From Actinophytocola sp044466355 (GTDB lineage Bacteria; Actinomycetota; Actinomycetes; Mycobacteriales; Pseudonocardiaceae), in NCBI RefSeq assembly GCF_044466355.1, contig NZ_JBITMQ010000013.1, forward strand, positions 273,720-337,719: DNA of 64,000 nt, in the 5' to 3' direction. This document shows, piece after piece, positions 59,141-64,000 of this stretch. The notes under the pieces are model-generated. The model did no database searches. It was given only the letters and a program-made list of their open reading frames with translations, and had not been told where the DNA came from. The first letter of the stretch is position 1, and each line of letters opens with the position of its first letter. The translations under genes and the position numbers were made by a program.

Positions 59141-59656
59141 GTGACCGTCTGGAACACACTGCTCGGCGTGGCGGCGGCGCTGCTGGCGACGTGGGTGGCA
59201 CTGGTCGTCACGCTGGCGGTCATCCGCCCACGCGGCACCCTGCTGCGCGAGGCGCTCCGCCTGCTCCCGGACGTGCTCCGGCTGACCAGGCGGCTGGCGG
59301 CCGACAAGTCCCTGCCCCGAGGTGTCCGCGTCCGCCTGGCCCTGCTGCTGGCCTACCTGGCGTTCCCCATCGACCTGATCCCGGACTTCATCCCGGTGCT
59401 CGGCTACGCCGACGACGCCATCATCGTCACCGCGGTCCTGCGCGGCGTGGCCCGCGCCGCGGGAAGCGAAGCCCTGCGACGACACTGGCCGGGTACGGAA
59501 GCGGGGTTCGACACCCTGATCCGCCTGACCGGACTCCCCACGCCCGTTCGGAAGGGCGACCCGCCGGAGGACCAGCCACAGCGGCAGCGGACGGGGCGCC
59601 CCCTTCAGTGGGAGCGCCCCGCCGGCCTTGGGGATCAGAACACAGAGACGCCGTAG
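59141..59656 (+). CDS. DUF1232 (YkvA-like) membrane protein
   Basis: 171 residues, GTG start. N-terminal membrane helix (LLGVAAALLATWVALVVTLA) and the DUF1232 core RVRLALLLAYLAFPIDLIPD and FIPVLGYADDAIIVTAVLRG with a second hydrophobic region. Function of the family is not established. The last 60 bases hold a GGGGCGC hairpin (59593-59620) and the end overlaps the convergent protease gene by 22 bases. Confidence 0.85.
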   Translation: MTVWNTLLGVAAALLATWVALVVTLAVIRPRGTLLREALRLLPDVLRLTRRLAADKSLPRGVRVRLALLLAYLAFPIDLIPDFIPVLGYADDAIIVTAVLRGVARAAGSEALRRHWPGTEAGFDTLIRLTGLPTPVRKGDPPEDQPQRQRTGRPLQWERPAGLGDQNTETP

Positions 59657-60654
59657 CGGCCCAGTGCCTCGGTGACGGGCTGGTAGAACGTCGTGCCACC
59701 GGTACGGCAGTTGCCGCTGCCGCCGGAGGTCAGCCCGAGCGCGGTCGACCGGTCGTACAGCGGGCCGCCGCTGTCGCCCGGCTCGGCGCACACGTTGGTT
59801 TGGATCATGCCGCGCACCGTGCCGCCACCGGAGTAGTGCACGGTCACGTTCAGCGCGGTCACCGTGCCGCTGCGCGTCCCGGTCGTGCTGCCGCGGCGCG
59901 TCACCGACTCGCCCACGTACGCGTTCCCGGCCGACGTGATGTCCTGGCCGCCGACGGTGCCGTCGATGGACACCGAGGTGTTGGTGTAGCGCACGATCCC
60001 GTAGTCGTTGCCGGGGAAGCTGGAGCCGGCGGTGTCACCCAGCTTCGTGGAGTGTGACGAGTTCGCGAACCACTCGTCGGCCACGTCCGTGCAGTGCCCC
60101 GCGGTGAGGAACGAATAGGTGCTGCCGCTGCGCACGTTGAACCCGAGCGAGCAGCGGTACCCGCCGCCGTAGATCGCGTCGCCGCCCGAGGTCAACGCCG
60201 TGATCGGGCCGGAGAGCCGTTCGAGCCGGACCGCCCCGTCCGTCCGGGCGACGGCGGACTCCAGGCCGGCGAGGTGCGCGCCGCGCACGTCGTTCGCCAC
60301 GCTGACGACGACCTGGTTGCCGACGGGGTCGACCGCCCACGCGGTGCCCGCGACTCCCTTGTCCAATGTGGTCATCAGCCGGTCGAGCTGCGCGGCGCTG
60401 CGTTCGACGACGCGCGGCGTCGCACCGGCCGCACGCACCGCGGCGGCGGCCGCCGTGTCGGTGACCGTGACGACGGTGCGCCCGGCCGAGTCGACGTACA
60501 CGCCCGCGGTGCGGGAGTCGCCGAGCGAACCCACGAGGTCCTGCGCAGCGTTCGCCGACAACGGTGCCGCCGTGGCGAACCCGGGGGCTACGGCCGCGAT
60601 GCCGGCCGCGGCCAGAAGGGCTGTGGCCGCCCTGGCGATGATGCTTCTGTTCAT
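59635..60654 (-). CDS. Secreted S1-family serine protease (streptogrisin / alpha-lytic type)
   Basis: 339 residues. Sec signal (RAATALLAAAGIAAVAPGFA), a pro-region of about 130 residues, then the mature protease starting near DAIYGGGYRCSLGFNV. The catalytic triad is His in TAGHC, Asp in GNDYGIVRY and Ser in EPGDSGGPL, with the expected disulfide cysteines. Self-processing through the pro-region is typical of the family. A digestive exoenzyme by analogy; the substrate preference is not deducible with confidence. Confidence 0.95.
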   Translation of the reverse strand: MNRSIIARAATALLAAAGIAAVAPGFATAAPLSANAAQDLVGSLGDSRTAGVYVDSAGRTVVTVTDTAAAAAVRAAGATPRVVERSAAQLDRLMTTLDKGVAGTAWAVDPVGNQVVVSVANDVRGAHLAGLESAVARTDGAVRLERLSGPITALTSGGDAIYGGGYRCSLGFNVRSGSTYSFLTAGHCTDVADEWFANSSHSTKLGDTAGSSFPGNDYGIVRYTNTSVSIDGTVGGQDITSAGNAYVGESVTRRGSTTGTRSGTVTALNVTVHYSGGGTVRGMIQTNVCAEPGDSGGPLYDRSTALGLTSGGSGNCRTGGTTFYQPVTEALGRYGVSVF

Positions 60655-60781
60655 GGTGAGCCTCCAGCAGGGGCCCGGTCACACTGGGTGTCCGGGATGG
60701 CACAGTGCCATGTGTCCCACCTAATGCGACCGGGCTCGGTGCTCACAAGCCAGCAACGGGCTGATCCTCGGCGGCTGAACG

Positions 60782-61135
60782 GTGCCTCCCGCTGCTCCGT
60801 TCAGCCGCCGACGTCGCACTTGTCCTCAGTGGCTCGCCGCGCGCTTCCACGCCATCGCGGCCATCGCCGGTGTCGCGTTGTTCGGGGCCGCCGGCCCGGC
60901 GAACGCCATCAGCTCGGACACCACGGGCTCGAACGCGTACGGGAACAGCGACGGGGACTGGAAGGTCTACGACACGAAGTGCGACGGCGACTCGGCGTAC
61001 GGCCGGTTCATCGAGAAGGGCACCACGGGCATCCAGCGGAAGAACAACACGTCGGGCTGCGGCAGCGTGGCGAGCGGTGACTCTCGCGAAGGACAACTGC
61101 GGTGGCTGGAACGAGTGGTGATCAACCGTAGCTGA
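60782..61135 (+). pseudogene. Small secreted Cys-containing protein, apparently frameshifted
   Basis: The signal peptide (RFHAIAAIAGVALFGAAGPA) and a mature part with GNSDGDWKVYDTKCDGDSAY and a further Cys are in one frame. From about 61080 the alternative frame reads AKDNCGGWNEW then stop, which gives a matching Cys-rich end, whereas the main frame runs on as RWLERVVINRS. One indel, or a sequence error, is the simplest explanation. The first 20 codons before the signal helix are also doubtful. Function unknown. Confidence 0.5.
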
Positions 61136-61140
61136 CGCGT

Positions 61141-61171
61141 GGCCCCGCTTCCGCGTTCCGGGGGCGGGGCC
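61141..61171. terminator. Hairpin after the small secreted protein gene
   Basis: GGCCCCGC (61141-61148) pairs with GCGGGGCC (61164-61171) over a 15-nt loop. No T run. Confidence 0.5.
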
Positions 61172-61192
61172 GTCGTACGAGGCGAGGATTCC

Positions 61193-61817
61193 ATGGATAC
61201 GCGTAATGCCCTGCGGTTCGACGGCGTGAGCCATCGCATCGGCGACCGGCAGCTGTTCGAGGACCTGAGTCTGCTGCTCCGGCCCGGCGAGTCGATGGCC
61301 GTGCTGGGACCGAGCGGGTCGGGCAAGAGCACGCTGTTGTCGTTGGCACTCGGCCAAGGCACTCGCCCGGCTGCGGGCGGAGTCGGTCGGCATGGTGTTC
61401 CAGTTCGCGGAACTGCTGCCGGAGCTCAGCGCCGCCGAGAACGTGGCACTCGCCGCGTTGCTCGCCGGCCGGTCGGACGACGGACTCGACGCGGACGTGG
61501 CCGAGTTGCTCGACGAGCTCGGCGTGCCGCGTGCCGCCTCGGTCGGCACGCTCTCCGGGGGCGAGCGTCAGCGCACCGCGGTGGCGCGGGCGCTGATCAA
61601 CCGTCCCCGGTTGCTGCTCGCCGACGAGCCGACCGGTGCGCTCGACGAGACGAACCCTGACCTGGTCGCCGACATGGTGTTCGAACTGCCCGCGCGTCAC
61701 GGCTGCGCCCTGCTGGTCGTCACCCACGACGGGGCGGTGGCCGAACGCGCCGACCACGTGTTCACCGTCCGGCGCCGCGAGCTGGTGCCGTGGGCCGGTG
61801 CCGGAGCCGGGCGGTGA
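61193..61817 (+). pseudogene. ABC transporter ATP-binding protein, internally deleted
   Basis: The 5' part (NALRFDGVSHRIGDRQLFED, Walker A LGPSGSGKST) is in one frame up to about 61350. The rest (SVGMVFQFAELLPELSAAEN, signature LSGGERQRTAVARAL, Walker B LLLADEPTGALD, the THDGAVAER switch) is in another. Walker A and Q-loop are only about 20 codons apart instead of the 40-45 normal for this LolD/MacB-type family, so about 60 bases are lost. Without the missing helix it cannot be a working ATPase. Its end overlaps the permease GTG. Confidence 0.75.
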
Positions 61818-63715
61818 ACCGGCGGCTGCGCGCCCGGCTGCTCGGCATCGGCCGCGCGGCCGGGACCCGGTCCGAGTCCGGCGGCATCCGGTTCTTCGCG
61901 CTCGTGCTGGCGACGCTCACGTTGGCTTCGGCGGTCGCCGCGGCCAGGGAGCACCGCATGTCGGGCGGTCACGTACGTCTCGCCGGGCGGCGGCGACGCG
62001 CCCCTTCCGCCGGGACTCACCGAGTGGCCCGCGCCGGGCACCGCGGTGGTCTCACCGGAACTGCTGCGCGAGGGCGCGAGCCAGGGAATCACGGAACGCT
62101 ACGGCGAACTCGCGGGCACCGTCGACGAGTCCGGTCTGGCCGACGCGACCCAGTTGCTCGCCTACGTCCGGCCCGCGCGGGACCTCGTCGCGGACGAGAC
62201 CACCGGTGTCGTCGCGGTGTCCGGCTTCGGCGGCGCCGGTCCCGCACTGCCCGGCCAGAACGTGCACTGGTTGCTGGCGGACCAGGACTTCTCCGCGGGC
62301 GCCCTGGCGGCGATGCTCGTCGCGCTGGGCGTGTTCCCGTCCGTCCTGCCGGCGCTGGTGGCGTCCCGGGTCGCGGCGCATTCACGGGACCGCCGGGACG
62401 CGCTGGTCACCGCTCTCGGTGGCCGCCTGTCGCACCGGCTGTGGGTCGCGGTCGGTGAGGCGCGGGCGCCGGTGTCGCTCGGCGCGCTCGGTGCGGTCGC
62501 GGTGCTTTCCTGGTTCGTCACGGGCGACCGGCGGCTCCCGTTCGCCCTCTGTGTGGTCGCCGCCGCGGTGTTCGTGTTGTGCGCGGCGGTGTTGCGGAGC
62601 GCGGTCGGCGGGGTCGGTGTGAGCGGCAACCGGCCGCTGCGGGAGTTCGGCAGGCGCACCCGTGCGGCGCGGACCGCGTTGTTCCCGTGCCTCGTGCTGG
62701 TCGCCGCGCTGGGGCGTGGACTCGCCCGCCGGAGCCGGGAGCCGGCGCTGCTCACGTCCGGCAGGCGGATGACCCACCACCCCGACGCGATCGCCCGGCA
62801 GGTTTTCGGAGTGTGCGCGACCATTCTCTTCCTCCTGTTCGCTCTCACCATGCAGGGCAACTTCGCCAACAACGCGGAGGAAGCGGGTGCGTATGTCGAC
62901 GAGCACGGCTACGCACTGGTGGGGGTGCATCCTCGGGGCGGTCAGGCGACCGCCGCCGCGGTGGACGCCTTCGTCGCGGCCGTTCCCGACGGCATCGAAG
63001 TGGTCGCCTACACCCAGACGGCCGCGGAAGTCCGGGTGACCGGCACCTGCGCGGCCCTGTCGTCGCTGGCGTTGCCGTGTGAGGAGCGGCAGGCAGAACC
63101 GGCCCCGGGTGCGTTCGCGGCGTGGCTGCGCCAGGGAATCCAGCCCGTGCTGACCGTGGCGCCGGGCGCCCCGGCCTCGGCCGTGAGGGAGGAAACGTTC
63201 TCCCTGCTGGCGTTCTCCGTCGACGGCGAGGACATCGCGGCGGGTGTGCTGAACAACGCGGGCGTCGCCTTCCCCTTCGGGGTGGCGACCAACGTGCCGG
63301 GCGAAACCTGGTTCACCGGGGCGGTGCCGCCGCGCGAACAGGCGGGCTGGATCACGCTGGTCGGCGGGTTCGGGCTCGTTGTGCTGATTTTCGCCACCGG
63401 ACTGGGACTCGCGGGCGAGTTCCTCCGCTTCGGCAGGGCGATCGCGGCGTTGAGCGTGCTCACCGGAAACCGCCGGATCTACTGGCGTTCCGCCGCGCTG
63501 GTCGCACTGCTGCCGCTGACAGCGGCGGTGGTGGGCGGTTTCGCGGTCGGCTATCCCGCGGTGCGGCCGCTGGCCACGACGGGCGTCAACCTGGTCACGC
63601 CCGCGTTCGTCGGAACCTGCTGCGCGGCCGCACTCGTCGCGGGGCTCGTCGTGTGGCTGTGGTCGGCGAGGGCGGCTGTCGGATCGGCCGACCGCTGGCG
63701 GCCTGGTCGAGGTGA
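61814..63715 (+). pseudogene. FtsX/MacB-like permease, frameshifted
   Basis: The GTG start gives LLGIGRAAGTRSESGGIRFF and LVLATLTLASAVAAAREHR, the usual beginning of actinobacterial FtsX-type permeases. After about 61960 family-like sequence continues in another frame (from VTYVSPGGGDAPLPPGLTEW), with membrane helices near 62300-62600, 62830, 63350 and 63480-63650. That frame has no stop before the window edge; the natural end is unclear, about 63715 where the other frame stops. Together with the broken ATPase the transporter is dead, unless the frameshift is a sequence error. Confidence 0.65.
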
Positions 63716-63825
63716 CGACCAGGTGTGGTGGCGCGGTCATACCCAGGTGGCACAAGCAGGTTCTTCCCCTGGCTCGTCGGCGCCGTGGATCGTGCCGCCG
63801 GCTGAACCCGCCGTGCTTCCTGAAT

Positions 63826-63866
63826 GCCGAAGGCCGCCACCCATCAGTTGGGTGGCGGCCTTCGGC
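63826..63866. terminator. Strong bidirectional hairpin between the permease remnant and the HU gene
   Basis: GCCGAAGGCCGCCACCCA and its exact complement form an 18-bp stem with a 5-nt loop. It lies 15 bases after the HU stop on the minus strand. Confidence 0.8.
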
Positions 63867-63880
63867 GTGGTGCTGGGGTG

Positions 63881-64000
63881 TTACTTCTTCTTCGCGGCGC
63901 TGGTGCGCTTGGCGGTCGTGGTCTTGGCCGGGGTGGCCTTCTTGGCGGTCGATGCCTTGGCGGTGGTCTTGGCCGGAGCCGCCTTCGCCGTGGTCTTCGC
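63881..64000 (-). CDS. hup: HU-family histone-like protein, C-terminal lysine-rich tail
   Basis: Only the last 39 residues are inside the window: repeats of the type AAPAKTTAKA, TAKKATPAKT and TAKRTSAAKKK, then TAA. Such a Lys/Ala/Pro/Thr tail is the mark of the actinobacterial two-domain HU protein, whose DNA-binding HU core should lie right of base 64000. The plus-strand frame of the permease remnant also stays open across this stretch but encodes only the complement of the repeats. Confidence 0.8.
   Translation of the reverse strand, partial: AKTTAKAAPAKTTAKASTAKKATPAKTTTAKRTSAAKKK

Noticed and set aside
61968..64000. Single plus-strand gene running off the right edge
   Set aside because: The open frame passes an 18-bp terminator hairpin and the antisense of the HU lysine-rich tail. 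The permease sequence ends near 63715.

Overview
The window is about 71% G+C actinobacterial DNA, with GTG and TTG starts, ATGA-type overlapping genes and a lysine-rich HU tail at the right edge. A mycothiol-type maleylpyruvate isomerase fold protein, a streptogrisin-like protease, Spo0M and a Tat-exported cholesterol oxidase suggest Pseudonocardiales (Lentzea, Saccharothrix or similar). The genus is an inference.

Positions 1-41558 are an almost complete integrated siphovirus. The left end lies outside the window, because the tyrosine integrase is cut at base 2. The right end is a duplicated 3' half of a CAT-anticodon tRNA at 41517-41558 (attR). Leftmost is the lysogeny region: integrase, a membrane protein and a Cro/CI-like repressor on the minus strand, facing a TTGACT/TAGATT early promoter that starts at or beside the first ATG. 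A ladder of about 17 tiny overlapping early genes follows (1.5-5.7 kb). The DNA-metabolism block (5.7-18.2 kb) holds a Cas4/RecB-type Fe-S nuclease, an HNH gene inserted at its 3' end, a SNF2 helicase, a RuvC-like nuclease, a dNMP kinase, a C5 cytosine methyltransferase, a very large primase-helicase protein that ends in the start of a 3'-5' exonuclease domain, and a family A DNA polymerase. A strong promoter (18189-18218) then begins the late region: HNH, terminase, HK97-type portal, protease and capsid, connectors, tail tube, tail chaperones with a -1 frameshift, tape measure with a muramidase-like domain, minor tail proteins, a PIG-L deacetylase, an amidase endolysin and tail or fibre proteins. 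Four small minus-strand genes next to attR look like lysogen-expressed cargo.

Right of attR is host chromosome. A cholesterol oxidase gene and an opposed two-gene operon (NAD(P)-dependent dehydrogenase plus AhpD-like protein) each carry a 14-bp sequence fitting the KstR operator pattern, so they are probably co-regulated sterol genes beside the insertion site. After them come a LysR regulator with two beta-lactamase-fold genes, L-serine dehydratase, a DinB-like enzyme, an SF2 helicase with membrane segments, a 280-bp array of inverted 22-bp repeats, a two-gene operon of unknown function with a four-helix membrane protein, spo0M, a TetR regulator, a DUF1232 protein, a secreted serine protease, a decayed ABC transporter pair and the end of an HU gene.

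The most unusual points are: (i) a set of nine 11-bp iterons in both orientations around an A+T-rich stretch inside the primase-helicase gene, which looks like the phage origin; (ii) the proofreading exonuclease domain of the DNA polymerase split between two proteins; (iii) an HNH gene that rebuilt the end of the Fe-S nuclease gene it entered; (iv) the paired KstR-like boxes; and (v) an uncharacterised membrane operon beside a repeat array.
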